A stretch of DNA of 18,214 nt from an uncultured Oscillospiraceae bacterium. Its GTDB lineage: Bacteria; Bacillota; Clostridia; Oscillospirales; Acutalibacteraceae. The notes under the pieces are model-generated. The model was not told the origin of the DNA. It ran no database searches and was given only the letters and a program-made list of their open reading frames with translations. This document shows, in pieces, positions 6,903 to 14,984 of the stretch (positions are counted from its first letter, which is position 1; every line of letters begins with the position of its first letter). Location: the NCBI GenBank assembly GCA_902478455.1, contig CABSLJ010000028.1:1-18214 (forward strand), read 5' to 3'. The translations under genes were made by a program, and so were the position numbers.

Positions 6903-8213
6903 TTAAGACGCGGTGTTCTTTCTGCCGCGTTTTCTGGGAGTGGAAATGGTGATGCTGACCGGTGAACGGTTGGGATTACGCACGAGTTTTGGCTCGGCGC
7001 CCTTCGTCACGCATTCGGGCGTGATGATCACCTTTTCAATCGTGTGATCAGAAGGGACCTGATACATGAGCTCGGTCAGAATCTCCTCCATGATGGAGCG
7101 CACGCCGCGCGCGCCTGTGCCTCTGTCGAGCGTTTTCTGCGCGACGGCCTCCAGCGCGGCGGGCTCAAAGTCCAGTTCGACCTTATCAAGCGCAAAAAGC
7201 TTCTTGTACTGCTTGAGCACCGAGTTTTTCGGTTCGGTGATGATGCGTACTAGAGCGGCTTTGTCCAAACCGTTTAAGGAGGTGATGATCGGCAGGCGGC
7301 CCACCAGTTCGGGAATCAGGCCAAATTTGACCAGATCCTGCGGCGTCACCTGGCAAAGCCAGTCGGAAGCATTGAGCTCGCTCTTGCTGCGCACCTCGGC
7401 GCCAAAGCCCATGGACGAGGAGCCCACGCGCTTTTCGATGGTCTTTTCCAGACCGTCGAACGCGCCGCCGCAGATAAAGAGGATATTGGCGGTGTCAATC
7501 TGAATGAACTCCTGCTGCGGGTGCTTTCTGCCGCCCTGCGGAGGAACGTTGGACACCGTGCCCTCGAAAATCTTGAGCAGCGCCTGCTGGACGCCCTCGC
7601 CACTGACATCGCGGGTGATGGAGGGATTTTCCGATTTGCGGGCGATCTTATCGATTTCATCGACGTAGATAATCCCGCGCTCAGCGCGCTCGACATCATA
7701 GTCGGCCGCCTGAATCAGACGCAGCAGAATGTTTTCCACATCCTCGCCCACATAGCCTGCCTCGGTAAGCGTGGTGGCGTCGGCAATGGCAAAGGGGACA
7801 TCGAGGATTTTGGCGAGCGTCTGGGCCAGAAGGGTCTTGCCGACGCCGGTGGGGCCCAAAAGCAGCACGTTGCTCTTGTTGAGCTCGACGTCGTCCTTGC
7901 CGAAGTAAATGCGTTTATAGTGGTTATATACCGCCACGGAGAGGGCGATTTTCGCCTCCTCCTGACCGATCACATACTCATCCAGATGGGCCTTGATCTC
8001 CTGCGGCTTGGGCAGTACCGCGGAAGGCTCCACATAGCTGGACTTGCGGGCGGAAAGGTTGGCGTCGTCCTCCAGAATGGACATGCAAAGCTCGATGCAT
8101 TCGTCACAGATATAGACGCCGGGACCGGCAATCAGGCGGCGCGCCTGGTCCTGGGTCTTGGAACAGAAGGAGCAGCAAATCGTTCTGTCCTTGTTGTCTT
8201 CATTGATGGCCAT
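6903..8213 (-). CDS. clpX: ATP-dependent Clp protease ATP-binding subunit ClpX
   Basis: A 436-aa AAA+ unfoldase that recognises tagged substrates and threads them into ClpP. The N-terminal zinc-binding domain has Cys14, Cys17, Cys36 and Cys39, with an extra Cys at 13. Walker A is GPTGVGKT at 120-127 and Walker B contains VDEID at 184-188. The ClpP-docking loop is MGF at 267-269, in place of the IGF/LGF of well-studied homologues. The basic C-terminal tail (KRGRKN region) looks flexible. It starts 14 nt after the clpP stop, so the two are co-transcribed, and it is followed by a hairpin terminator before lon. Confidence 0.98.
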   Translation of the reverse strand: MAINEDNKDRTICCSFCSKTQDQARRLIAGPGVYICDECIELCMSILEDDANLSARKSSYVEPSAVLPKPQEIKAHLDEYVIGQEEAKIALSVAVYNHYKRIYFGKDDVELNKSNVLLLGPTGVGKTLLAQTLAKILDVPFAIADATTLTEAGYVGEDVENILLRLIQAADYDVERAERGIIYVDEIDKIARKSENPSITRDVSGEGVQQALLKIFEGTVSNVPPQGGRKHPQQEFIQIDTANILFICGGAFDGLEKTIEKRVGSSSMGFGAEVRSKSELNASDWLCQVTPQDLVKFGLIPELVGRLPIITSLNGLDKAALVRIITEPKNSVLKQYKKLFALDKVELDFEPAALEAVAQKTLDRGTGARGVRSIMEEILTELMYQVPSDHTIEKVIITPECVTKGAEPKLVRNPNRSPVSITISTPRKRGRKNTAS

Positions 8214-8227
8214 TGCCTTTCTATCCC

Positions 8228-8809
8228 CTATCTGCTAGAAATTACTTTGTCCACAAGGCCGTAGGTAACGGCGGCCTCGGCCGACATGAAGTTGTCGCGC
8301 TCGGTGTCCCGGGTAATCACCTCAAGGGGCTGGCCGGTCCTTTCAGAAAGAATTTGATTGAGTCGTTTTTTGGTCCGGATGATATGATCGGCATGGATCA
8401 TCACGTCGGTCGCCTGGCCCTGAGCTCCGCCGCTGGGCTGGTGGATCATGATCTCGCTGTTGGGCAGCGCAAAGCGCTTGCCCTTGGCGCCGGCCGCGAG
8501 CAAAAAGGCGCCCATACTGGCCGCCAGTCCCATGCAGATGGTGGAAACGTCGCACTTGATATACTGCATGGTATCGTAAATCGCCAAGCCGTCGGTCACA
8601 GAACCGCCGGGGCTGTTGATGTAAAGGCTGATGTCCTTGTTCGGGTCCTGACCCTCCAGATAGAGCAGCTGAGCCACGACAAGACTCGCGGTGACGTTGT
8701 TGACCTCCTCGGTCAGCATGACGATGCGGTCGTTGAGCAACCGGGAGAAAATGTCGTAAGAACGCTCTCCGCGGTTGGTTTGTTCGATGACATAAGGCAC
8801 TAAGCTCAT
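8228..8809 (-). CDS. clpP: ATP-dependent Clp protease proteolytic subunit ClpP
   Basis: A 193-aa serine peptidase that forms the double-heptamer chamber used by ClpX. The catalytic triad is complete: Ser98 (GLAASMGAFL), His123 (MIHQP) and Asp172 (DTERDNFMSA). The oxyanion-hole glycines are in NSPGGSV at 65-71. Length is standard, with no sign of the inactive ClpR variant. A strong GGAGGT ribosome site precedes the ATG. It lies 72 nt downstream of tig and directly upstream of clpX, the classic tig-clpP-clpX order. A separate promoter in the 72-nt gap is possible but I cannot define one. Confidence 0.98.
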   Translation of the reverse strand: MSLVPYVIEQTNRGERSYDIFSRLLNDRIVMLTEEVNNVTASLVVAQLLYLEGQDPNKDISLYINSPGGSVTDGLAIYDTMQYIKCDVSTICMGLAASMGAFLLAAGAKGKRFALPNSEIMIHQPSGGAQGQATDVMIHADHIIRTKKRLNQILSERTGQPLEVITRDTERDNFMSAEAAVTYGLVDKVISSR

Positions 8810-8881
8810 TGGGTTACACCTCCGGAATTCAATAAACTAATCATGAACCAAAAGCGTGATTCTTATGCATGAAGCGCCGAA

Positions 8882-10165
8882 TTACTTGACGGCTGCGCTG
8901 TCGCGGACCAGATCGATGGCCTTCTCCACGACGATATCCTTGACAAGATCGGCCTCGGAAATAATGGCCTTGACTTTGTCGGCCTCCATTTTGTATGCGT
9001 CGGCCATCTTCTGATATTCCGCATTGATTTCTTCTTCAGTGGCCTCCAGCTTTTCGAGCTGGGCGATCTTCTCCAGCGCCAAGCGGATCTTGACCTGACG
9101 CTCGGCCTGGGGACGGAAGGAACCACGGAAGGCCTCGGCGTCCATGCCGGTGTACTTCATGTAGGAATCGAGGTCCAGTCCCTGGGACTGCAGGCGGTAG
9201 CCAAACTCGCGCACGCTTTCATTGATGCGGTTTTCAAACATCGCCTCGGGAATCTCCGCCTTCAAAAGCCCGATGAGCTGATCGATGAGCTGGTTGTCGA
9301 GGTCGTCCTTGGCCTCGCGCTCACGGGTTTCCTCAAGCTTTTTCCGGAGGTCGGCCTTGTAATCCTCAAGGTTGTCAAACTCGCTGACATCCTTGACGAA
9401 TTCGTCGTCCACCTCGGGCAGCTCGCGCTTTTTGAGCTCATGCAGCTTGATCTTGAAGACGGCTTCCTTGCCGGCGAGCTCCTCGGCCTGATAGTCCTCG
9501 GGGAAGGTGACGGTGATATCAAACTCCTCGCCGATGTTATGCCCGACGATCTGCTCCTCAAAGCCGGGGATGAACTGTCCGGCGCCGAGGTTCAGGCTGT
9601 AATGCTCGGCCTTGCCGCCCTCAAAGGCGACGCCGTCCACAAAGCCTTCAAAATCGATCACAGCCACGTCGCCCGATTCGGCGGCGCGGTCCTCGACCGT
9701 CACCAGGCGGGAGTTGCGGTCCTGCACCTTCTTGATTTCGGCGTCGACGTCCTCGTCGGTCACCTCGGTCGATTTCTTGGTCACTTCCAAGCCCTTGTAG
9801 TCGCTGATTTCGACCTCGGGCTTGACGGTGACGGCGGCCTTGAAGACAAGACCCTCATTTTTGCCGACGGAAACGACGTCCAGGTCCATTTTATCGTCGA
9901 TGACCTCGAGTTCGGCCTCTTTGATCGCGTCTTCAAGCGCGTCGGGATACAGACTATTGATGGCCTGCTCAAAGAAGACCTGCTCGCCGTAATATTTCTC
10001 CACGAAAGCGCGGGGCGCCTTCCCCTTGCGGAAGCCGGGGATGGCGATCTTTTTATTTTCCTTCAAATAGGCCTTCTGAAGCGCTTTTTCAAATTCCTCT
10101 GCGCTGACCTCAACCTCAAGCTCATAGCGGTTTGTGTCCACCTTGTTTGATGCTTTCAAGCTCAT
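8882..10165 (-). CDS. tig: Trigger factor, ribosome-associated chaperone
   Basis: A 427-aa peptidyl-prolyl isomerase and chaperone that binds ribosomal protein L23 at the exit tunnel and shields nascent chains. The ribosome-docking signature GFRKGKAPR is at 44-52. The FKBP-type PPIase domain lies at about 150-240 and the helical chaperone arms run from about 260 to the end. The ATG at 10163-10165 is chosen because GGAGG stands 7 nt upstream; an in-frame TTG further upstream would put that ribosome site inside the coding region. It leads the tig-clpP-clpX block and has its own promoter about 40 nt upstream. Confidence 0.97.
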   Translation of the reverse strand: MSLKASNKVDTNRYELEVEVSAEEFEKALQKAYLKENKKIAIPGFRKGKAPRAFVEKYYGEQVFFEQAINSLYPDALEDAIKEAELEVIDDKMDLDVVSVGKNEGLVFKAAVTVKPEVEISDYKGLEVTKKSTEVTDEDVDAEIKKVQDRNSRLVTVEDRAAESGDVAVIDFEGFVDGVAFEGGKAEHYSLNLGAGQFIPGFEEQIVGHNIGEEFDITVTFPEDYQAEELAGKEAVFKIKLHELKKRELPEVDDEFVKDVSEFDNLEDYKADLRKKLEETREREAKDDLDNQLIDQLIGLLKAEIPEAMFENRINESVREFGYRLQSQGLDLDSYMKYTGMDAEAFRGSFRPQAERQVKIRLALEKIAQLEKLEATEEEINAEYQKMADAYKMEADKVKAIISEADLVKDIVVEKAIDLVRDSAAVK

Positions 10166-10203
10166 TTTGTCATCCTCCTGCAAAACTGCAAAATATCTAA
10201 ATA

Positions 10204-10232
10204 ATTATAGCATAATAGAAATCCGTTTGCAC
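10204..10232 (-). promoter_or_regulatory. Promoter of tig
   Basis: The minus strand has a perfect TATAAT at 10204-10209, preceded by TGC, giving an extended -10 element. A weak -35 (GTGCAA, 10227-10232) is found at 17 nt. Transcription would start near 10197, leaving a short AT-rich leader with a TTTTGCA direct repeat just before the ribosome site. Confidence 0.72.
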
Positions 10233-10262
10233 TACCTTTTGAAAAATAAGCATAATGCGGAA

Positions 10263-10946
10263 TTATGGAACCAAAACAGGCATAAAACCGGTAGTATCGC
10301 ACGAAACCATGCGGAAAGAAATGCCGTCAAACGCCCCTTGAACCGCCCTTTTGGCCGCCGCGCCGTGAATGTGGCCGTAATAGCAGCGCCGCACCCCTCT
10401 TTCCTTCAAAACATCCAGGATTTCGGCGCAGACATAATCGCCATAGACCGGCGGGTAATGCAAAAAAACCACCGGCTCCAGGTCGGTTTTCCGCGCGCAG
10501 TCGAGCGAGGCGCGCAACCTGCCGCACTCCCGGTTGAGGATTTTCAGGTCCTCTTCCTTCTCGCAGTCATAGCTCCAGCCCCGGGTCCCGCAGACGCATA
10601 CATTTCCCACGGGATAGGCGTTGTTGTGCACAATTCGCAGGGTGGAAAAGCCGCTCTGCGTGAAAAAGTCCGTCATTTTTTTAGCCGTGGTCCACCAGTA
10701 GTCGTGATTGCCCTTGAGCAGCAGTTTTTGGCCGGGCAGCGCGTTGAGAAAGGCAAAATCAGCCGCCGTGTCCTCCAGCTTCATCGCCCAGGAAAGATCG
10801 CCCGCCAGGACGACGGTGTCCTCCTCGTTCACAATCGCCCGCCAGTTTTTTTCCAGGCGCTCCACATAATCCCGCCAGCCGGAAAAGACGTCCATCGGCT
10901 TGTCGGTCCCAAGGGAAAGATGCAGGTCGGCGATTGTGTAAAGCAA
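10263..10946 (-). CDS. Calcineurin-like metallophosphoesterase, substrate unknown
   Basis: A 227-aa soluble hydrolase of the metallophosphoesterase superfamily. The di-metal motifs appear in order: Asp7-x-His9, GD at 49-50, GNHD at 79-82, His163 in LHYPP, and GHIHG at 191-195. All ligands are present, so it should be active. The substrate (phosphoprotein, nucleotide or phospholipid intermediate) cannot be told from sequence. The start is a TTG at 10944-10946, supported by AAGGAG 8 nt upstream. It stands alone between tig and the divergent DUF1540 gene, with no terminator-like hairpin before the tig promoter. Confidence 0.9.
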   Translation of the reverse strand: MLYTIADLHLSLGTDKPMDVFSGWRDYVERLEKNWRAIVNEEDTVVLAGDLSWAMKLEDTAADFAFLNALPGQKLLLKGNHDYWWTTAKKMTDFFTQSGFSTLRIVHNNAYPVGNVCVCGTRGWSYDCEKEEDLKILNRECGRLRASLDCARKTDLEPVVFLHYPPVYGDYVCAEILDVLKERGVRRCYYGHIHGAAAKRAVQGAFDGISFRMVSCDTTGFMPVLVP

Positions 10947-11028
10947 GGCGAATGCTCCTTTTCCAGCAAAATCTAGGGATAGCGGTTCTCAAAAAGGGAA
11001 AAACAATAACGCGAAGGAGGAAAAGGTG

Positions 11029-11199
11029 ATGGAATACGAATCTTATAAAGAATCCAGCCAAAACCACATCCACTGTGACGTAAAAAACTGCGTCTATCAC
11101 GACGGCGAGCACACGTGCCGCGCCGATGAGATTACGGTGGGACCCAATTTCGCAATCAGTTCCACAGACACCGTGTGCGCCACTTTTAAAACCAAGTAG
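11029..11199 (+). CDS. Small DUF1540 domain protein
   Basis: A 56-aa protein and the only plus-strand gene in the window. AAGGAGG sits 8 nt before the ATG, and a textbook terminator begins 8 nt after the TAG. Four cysteines at 16, 21, 30 and 50 and the pattern HCDVKNCVYHDG...CRADEITVGP...DTVCATFK match the DUF1540 family as I remember it: small Cys-rich proteins frequent in Clostridia, often in several copies. The cysteine spacing suggests metal binding, which is inference, and the function is unknown. It diverges from the metallophosphoesterase gene, with 82 nt between the starts. I find no convincing promoter there, so a specialised sigma factor is possible. Confidence 0.85.
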   Translation: MEYESYKESSQNHIHCDVKNCVYHDGEHTCRADEITVGPNFAISSTDTVCATFKTK

Positions 11200-11207
11200 C
11201 CGCCGGG

Positions 11208-11246
11208 GAGCCGCCGGACCGTTCGAGTTCGGCGGCTCGATTTTTT
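11208..11246 (+). terminator. Rho-independent terminator of the DUF1540 gene
   Basis: GAGCCGCCGGAC (11208-11219) pairs with GTTCGGCGGCTC (11227-11238) as a 12-bp stem with a single G-U pair and a 7-nt loop, followed by GA and six Ts (11241-11246). The T run is on the plus strand only. Confidence 0.9.
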
Positions 11247-11352
11247 GCTGACGCTCCCTTTTGCGCCAAGGTTTGCCATTCTGCACGGCCTTTCTCAAAA
11301 GACAGCCGTCTCCATTTTTTCTGGGATTGTCTGAAGAAGGGAGCCGGAAACA

Positions 11353-12861
11353 TTACGAACGGATAAAATTGAGGACGACCTCTTTCATGCCATCTTCCTT
11401 ACATACGTTGGAGAAGCGCAGCTCCTTGCCCTGGAGCGCCGCAATCGGAGCGGGAACCGGCGTGCCGGAGACGGCCGAAAGCTGGCCGATCATGGCGAAT
11501 TCGTCCCCATCCTCCTGCCTGCCCTCCAAAGCCTCGAGCACGCTGGCCGCGAATTTATAGGGACTCGCGGTGGAGGCGATGATGGTCGGCGTGGAGAGGT
11601 CTCCCGTCTCGGCCACATACTGATCGTAAACATTGACGGCCACGGCCGTGTGAGTATCCACAAGATAATTTTCCGTCTCAAAAACGGTCCGGATGGTCTG
11701 CTTGGTGGCTTCGTCGTCGCAGCAGCCGCTGTAAAAGACCGAGCGCAGCGCGGAAAGCAGCTCTTCACCGACCGAATACCGTCCCTTTTCGGACAGCTCG
11801 CCCATCCAGGCCCTCAGCTGCGCGTCGTTCCCGCCGGTCAGATGGTAGAGCAGCCGCTCCAGGTTGCTCGAAATCAGGATGTCCATCGAGGGGGAAATGG
11901 TGGTATGGAAGGCACGGTTGCGGTCGTAAACGCCAGTGCGCAGGAAATCGGTCAGCACGTTGTTCGCGTTGGAGGCGCAGATCAGTTTGTTGACCGGCAG
12001 GCCCATCTGCATGGCGTAATAGGCGGCCAGAATGTTGCCGAAATTGCCCGTAGGCACCACGATATTGACCTTTTCCCCGTCAAAATCCATTTCTCCTGTA
12101 CCCATGAGGTCGCAGTAGGCGGAGAAATAATAGACGATCTGTGGGAGCAGGCGACCCCAATTGATGGAGTTGGCGCTTGAGAAGAGCATGTTGTTCTGCG
12201 CGAGCACCGCACCGATTTCCGGGTTGGTGAAAATCTTCTTGACGCCGGTCTGCGCGTCGTCAAAATTGCCGTAGATGGCGCACACGCCGACGTTGTTCCC
12301 CTCCTGGGTGTTCATCTGGCGCTTCTGCATGGGGCTGACGCCGTCCTCGGGATAAAAAACGAGAATTTTAGTGCCGGAAACATCCTTGAAGCCCTCCAGC
12401 GCAGCCTTGCCGGTATCTCCCGAAGTGGCCACCAGGATGACGGCCGTCTTGCCTTCCTGCGTTTTGGTCAGCGATTTGGTCAGCAGGTGAGGCAGAATCT
12501 GCAGCGCCATGTCCTTGAAGGCGCAGGTCGGTCCGTGCCACAGCTCGAGCAGGTACATATTTTTTTCGCCGTTTTGCAACAGCGTCAGCGGAGCGGGGTG
12601 ATTGGAGCCGAACTTTTCGGCTGTATAGGCGCTGTCCACGCTCTCGTCGATTTCCGTTTGGGTGAAATCAGAAAGAAAATCGGCGAGGATTTTCTTGGCC
12701 CTTCCATTGTAGTCCATCTGCTGCAGCGCGCACAGGTCGGCGTAAGAGTAATGCGGCAGGTTTTCGGGGACGAAGAGCCCCCCGTCCCTGGAGATGCCCT
12801 GGGCGATGGCCTGCGCGGCCGTGACCTTGACCGAGCTGTCCCTGGTGCTGTTGTAATTCAT
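11353..12861 (-). CDS. thrC: Threonine synthase
   Basis: Converts O-phospho-L-homoserine to L-threonine with PLP, the final step of threonine synthesis. The 502-aa length fits the long class of threonine synthase, which has an N-terminal Thr_synth_N region (about 1-80). PLP-binding Lys116 lies in HGPTCAFKDMAL. A phosphate-binding SGDTGKAA motif and VPTGNFGN follow. The ATG at 12859-12861 is chosen from a GAGGG 6-9 nt upstream; the open frame before it is leader. The gene has its own promoter overlapping the end of the dipeptidase gene. I find no clear terminator in the 106 nt between its stop and the convergent DUF1540 terminator. Confidence 0.96.
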   Translation of the reverse strand: MNYNSTRDSSVKVTAAQAIAQGISRDGGLFVPENLPHYSYADLCALQQMDYNGRAKKILADFLSDFTQTEIDESVDSAYTAEKFGSNHPAPLTLLQNGEKNMYLLELWHGPTCAFKDMALQILPHLLTKSLTKTQEGKTAVILVATSGDTGKAALEGFKDVSGTKILVFYPEDGVSPMQKRQMNTQEGNNVGVCAIYGNFDDAQTGVKKIFTNPEIGAVLAQNNMLFSSANSINWGRLLPQIVYYFSAYCDLMGTGEMDFDGEKVNIVVPTGNFGNILAAYYAMQMGLPVNKLICASNANNVLTDFLRTGVYDRNRAFHTTISPSMDILISSNLERLLYHLTGGNDAQLRAWMGELSEKGRYSVGEELLSALRSVFYSGCCDDEATKQTIRTVFETENYLVDTHTAVAVNVYDQYVAETGDLSTPTIIASTASPYKFAASVLEALEGRQEDGDEFAMIGQLSAVSGTPVPAPIAALQGKELRFSNVCKEDGMKEVVLNFIRS

Positions 12862-13012
12862 TGTGATCCCTCTTTCAAATTTACGATATCTTTTCGGAAG
12901 GAAATTCCCCTTCCCGGGCCGTCGTTTCCGCTTGGCCCCGGCGGCGTTTTTCGGTCCGTTTTTTGCACGCTCCGCGAAGGGCGTCCCCTTCTTGGGAAGC
13001 TCAAAACCGTAT
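12862..13012 (-). other. Long 5' leader of thrC
   Basis: About 150 nt lie between the predicted transcription start and the thrC ATG. It contains a compact hairpin (GAAGGG 12976-12981 with CCCTTC 12986-12991) and a weaker GGAAGG/CCTTCC inverted repeat near 12896-12914. I see no T-box consensus, no U-run terminator and no run of threonine codons. Whether it regulates thrC is unknown. Confidence 0.4.
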
Positions 13013-13018
13013 GCCTTC

Positions 13019-13047
13019 ATAGTAGCAGAAGACGGCTTTTCTGTCAA
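13019..13047 (-). promoter_or_regulatory. Promoter of thrC
   Basis: The minus strand has a perfect TTGACA (13042-13047), a 17-nt spacer and TACTAT (13019-13024) preceded by TGC, an extended -10. The TGA stop codon of the dipeptidase gene lies inside the -35 hexamer. Confidence 0.8.
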
Positions 13048-13964
13048 AGCGTTTGGAAAAATCGGTAGGCATTTTCAAAGAAAAGAGCGTCCAAAAAACG
13101 CTCGCTGTAATTGTGGCGCAGGAAATGCTCGCAGAGCGCTTCCATGGATTCAATTCCGGAAATACCGTCGGGCATGGAGGCGCCGTCAAAATCGCTGCCG
13201 ATGCACAGGGTAGTTTCACCCCCAAGGGACAAAAAATGCTCGGTATGGCGCAGAATGTCGTCCAAGGAGGCCCGGCCGCGCTTCCGCAGGAAGGGGGGAT
13301 AAAAATTGACGCCCACGATTCCTCCCGCGTCCCGGATGGCGCAGAACTGTTCATCCGTGAGGTTGCGCGGATGGCGGCAGAGCCTTCTCGCGTCCGAATG
13401 GGTGGCGATGAAGGGCTTTGTCGCCAGCTCGGCCACGTCGAAGAACATACGGTCGCTCGCATGGGAGACATCCACCGTGATGTGCAGCCTTTCCATCTCG
13501 GAGACCGCCTGTTTGCCAAAAGGAGTGAGTCCTTTTCCGCGCTTTACCATCGCGCCGTCGCCCAGTTCGTTGCCGCCGTTCCACGTCAAGGCGATCGCCT
13601 TGACACCACTTTTCTGAAATTCCGTCAGGCGGGAAAGCTTGCCGTTTAAAGCCGCGCCGCCTTCAATGGTCAGCACCGCGCCCGCGCCACCTGTTTCGCA
13701 GACCGTGCGCAGGTCTTCCGCAGAGGCGCATCGCCTGAGGTTCAGGCGGTCGGTCTCGGCAAAAAAGCGGGCGATCATGCGGTCGGAGAATTGTTCGGCC
13801 GCCTCGCCGCGGCAATCGTCCGAGAGCCAGACGGCAAAGCATTGAATCCAGGGCGAATAGGCGCGACCGCGTCGGACCGAAAGATGCAGATCGTTGTCCA
13901 GCAGGTCCTTGCCCTGTTTTTCGGCTTCCACGAGGGTATCGCAGTGAAGATCAAAAAGTTTCAT
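13044..13964 (-). CDS. Membrane dipeptidase (peptidase family M19)
   Basis: A 306-aa zinc dipeptidase of the renal dipeptidase family, which in bacteria hydrolyses dipeptides, sometimes with D-residues. Zinc ligands are visible in order: His7 and Asp9 (DLHCDT), the bridging Glu101 (TIEGG), His168 (VSHAS) and His189 (ATHSD). Asp258 in GSDFDG is the catalytic acid/base position. There is no signal peptide, so despite the family name it should be cytoplasmic. GGAGGA precedes the ATG, which follows the YraN stop by 3 nt. It is the last gene of the lepB operon, and its stop codon is part of the thrC promoter. Confidence 0.93.
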   Translation of the reverse strand: MKLFDLHCDTLVEAEKQGKDLLDNDLHLSVRRGRAYSPWIQCFAVWLSDDCRGEAAEQFSDRMIARFFAETDRLNLRRCASAEDLRTVCETGGAGAVLTIEGGAALNGKLSRLTEFQKSGVKAIALTWNGGNELGDGAMVKRGKGLTPFGKQAVSEMERLHITVDVSHASDRMFFDVAELATKPFIATHSDARRLCRHPRNLTDEQFCAIRDAGGIVGVNFYPPFLRKRGRASLDDILRHTEHFLSLGGETTLCIGSDFDGASMPDGISGIESMEALCEHFLRHNYSERFLDALFFENAYRFFQTL

Positions 13965-13967
13965 CGC

Positions 13968-14336
13968 TCAGTCCTCCGGTCCAAAAGCGTTTTCCAGATG
14001 ATTGGCGTGCAGAATGGAACCATCCTGCACGCTGGTAAAGACCTCCACCACGTCGAACCGCGGCTGGAGAAGGCACTTTGTGCGCACGAGATAATGGCAG
14101 GCCGAGCGGACGATCTTTCTCCGTTTTGTCCTGGTGACCGACTCCGCCGGCGTGACCAGGCCGCCCTCCTTGCGGGTGCGCACCTCAACAAAAACAATGT
14201 ATGGACCCGATGATGCGATTATGTCTATCTCCCCGTAAGGGGTGTAATAGTTGTTTTTCAGGATTTCATAGCCTTTTTGCCGCAGCAATTCGGTAGCAAA
14301 CGCCTCTCCGGCGTCACCGGTTTCCCTCCGTTTCAT
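13968..14336 (-). CDS. YraN/UPF0102 family endonuclease-like protein
   Basis: A 122-aa protein of the UPF0102 family, which has a Holliday-junction-resolvase/restriction-like nuclease fold and an undefined role. The family motifs GEIDII (35-40, with Asp38) and VEVRTR (50-55, with Glu51) form the E-x-D...E-x-K/R type nuclease centre. The ATG at 14334-14336 shares one base with the rnhB stop (TGATG). A GTG one codon earlier is an alternative. The rnhB-yraN adjacency is common in bacteria and is consistent with a nucleic-acid role. Confidence 0.92.
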   Translation of the reverse strand: MKRRETGDAGEAFATELLRQKGYEILKNNYYTPYGEIDIIASSGPYIVFVEVRTRKEGGLVTPAESVTRTKRRKIVRSACHYLVRTKCLLQPRFDVVEVFTSVQDGSILHANHLENAFGPED

Positions 14337-14941
14337 CACGCATCCCCCAGAATCTTCGTTAAGAAGGATTTCCGGTGAATCGGAGACGGTCCGTACCGAT
14401 GCAGCAGTTCCACATGCAGCGCCGTGCCGTAGCCCTTATGCTTCTCAAACTGATATTGCGGATACTCTTCGGCCAGCTTGCGCATAACGCGGTCCCGGCT
14501 GACCTTGGCGAGAATGGAAGCCGCCGCGATGGAGGCCGAAAGCGCGTCCCCCTTGACGACCGCCCGAGCGGGATAATCCCAGACCGGCAGACGGTTGCCG
14601 TCCACCAGGACGAAATCGGGCCGCCTGGCAAAGCCGTCCACAGCGCGCCGCATGGCGAGAAAGGTCGCCTGCAGGATGTTGATTTCATCGATTTCCCCTT
14701 CGCTGGCCGAGGCGACCGAATAACACAGCGCACGGCTGGTGATGACGTCAAAGAGGGCCTCCCGCTTTTTTTCGGTGAGCTTTTTGGAATCGTCAACCCC
14801 CTCGATGATCTCCCCTTCCGGCAGAATGACGGCGGCGGCGTATACCGGGCCGGCGAGCGGTCCGCGCCCGGCCTCGTCCACACCGCAGATCAGCTGACAG
14901 CCCTTCTCCCGCGCTTCCCTTTCATAACACAGCCAATCCAT
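14336..14941 (-). CDS. rnhB: Ribonuclease HII
   Basis: Cleaves RNA in RNA-DNA hybrids and starts removal of single ribonucleotides from DNA. The 201-aa protein has the type 2 signature GVDEAGRGPLAGPV at 20-33, with Asp22 and Glu23, plus Asp114 (VLVDGN) and Asp132 (KGD), completing the four-acid metal site. The ATG at 14939-14941 is chosen from GGGAGG 7 nt upstream. The open frame continues another 35 codons but would overlap the spacer before ylqF without family similarity. It lies 43 nt after ylqF and overlaps yraN. The ylqF-rnhB pair is conserved in Bacillota. Confidence 0.96.
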   Translation of the reverse strand: MDWLCYEREAREKGCQLICGVDEAGRGPLAGPVYAAAVILPEGEIIEGVDDSKKLTEKKREALFDVITSRALCYSVASASEGEIDEINILQATFLAMRRAVDGFARRPDFVLVDGNRLPVWDYPARAVVKGDALSASIAAASILAKVSRDRVMRKLAEEYPQYQFEKHKGYGTALHVELLHRYGPSPIHRKSFLTKILGDA

Positions 14942-14984
14942 GGTTTTTCCTCCCAAACATAAAGAAAACGGCCGCCGCGATGCC

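Noticed and set aside
12862..13012. T-box or amino-acid riboswitch in the thrC leader
   Set aside because: No T-box core sequence, no specifier-loop architecture and no terminator with a U run are visible.
12862..13047. 62-codon N-terminal extension of thrC
   Set aside because: Its possible ATG at 13018-13020 overlaps the thrC -10 element and so would not be in the transcript; the ATG at 12859-12861 has the family's normal N-terminus and a ribosome site.
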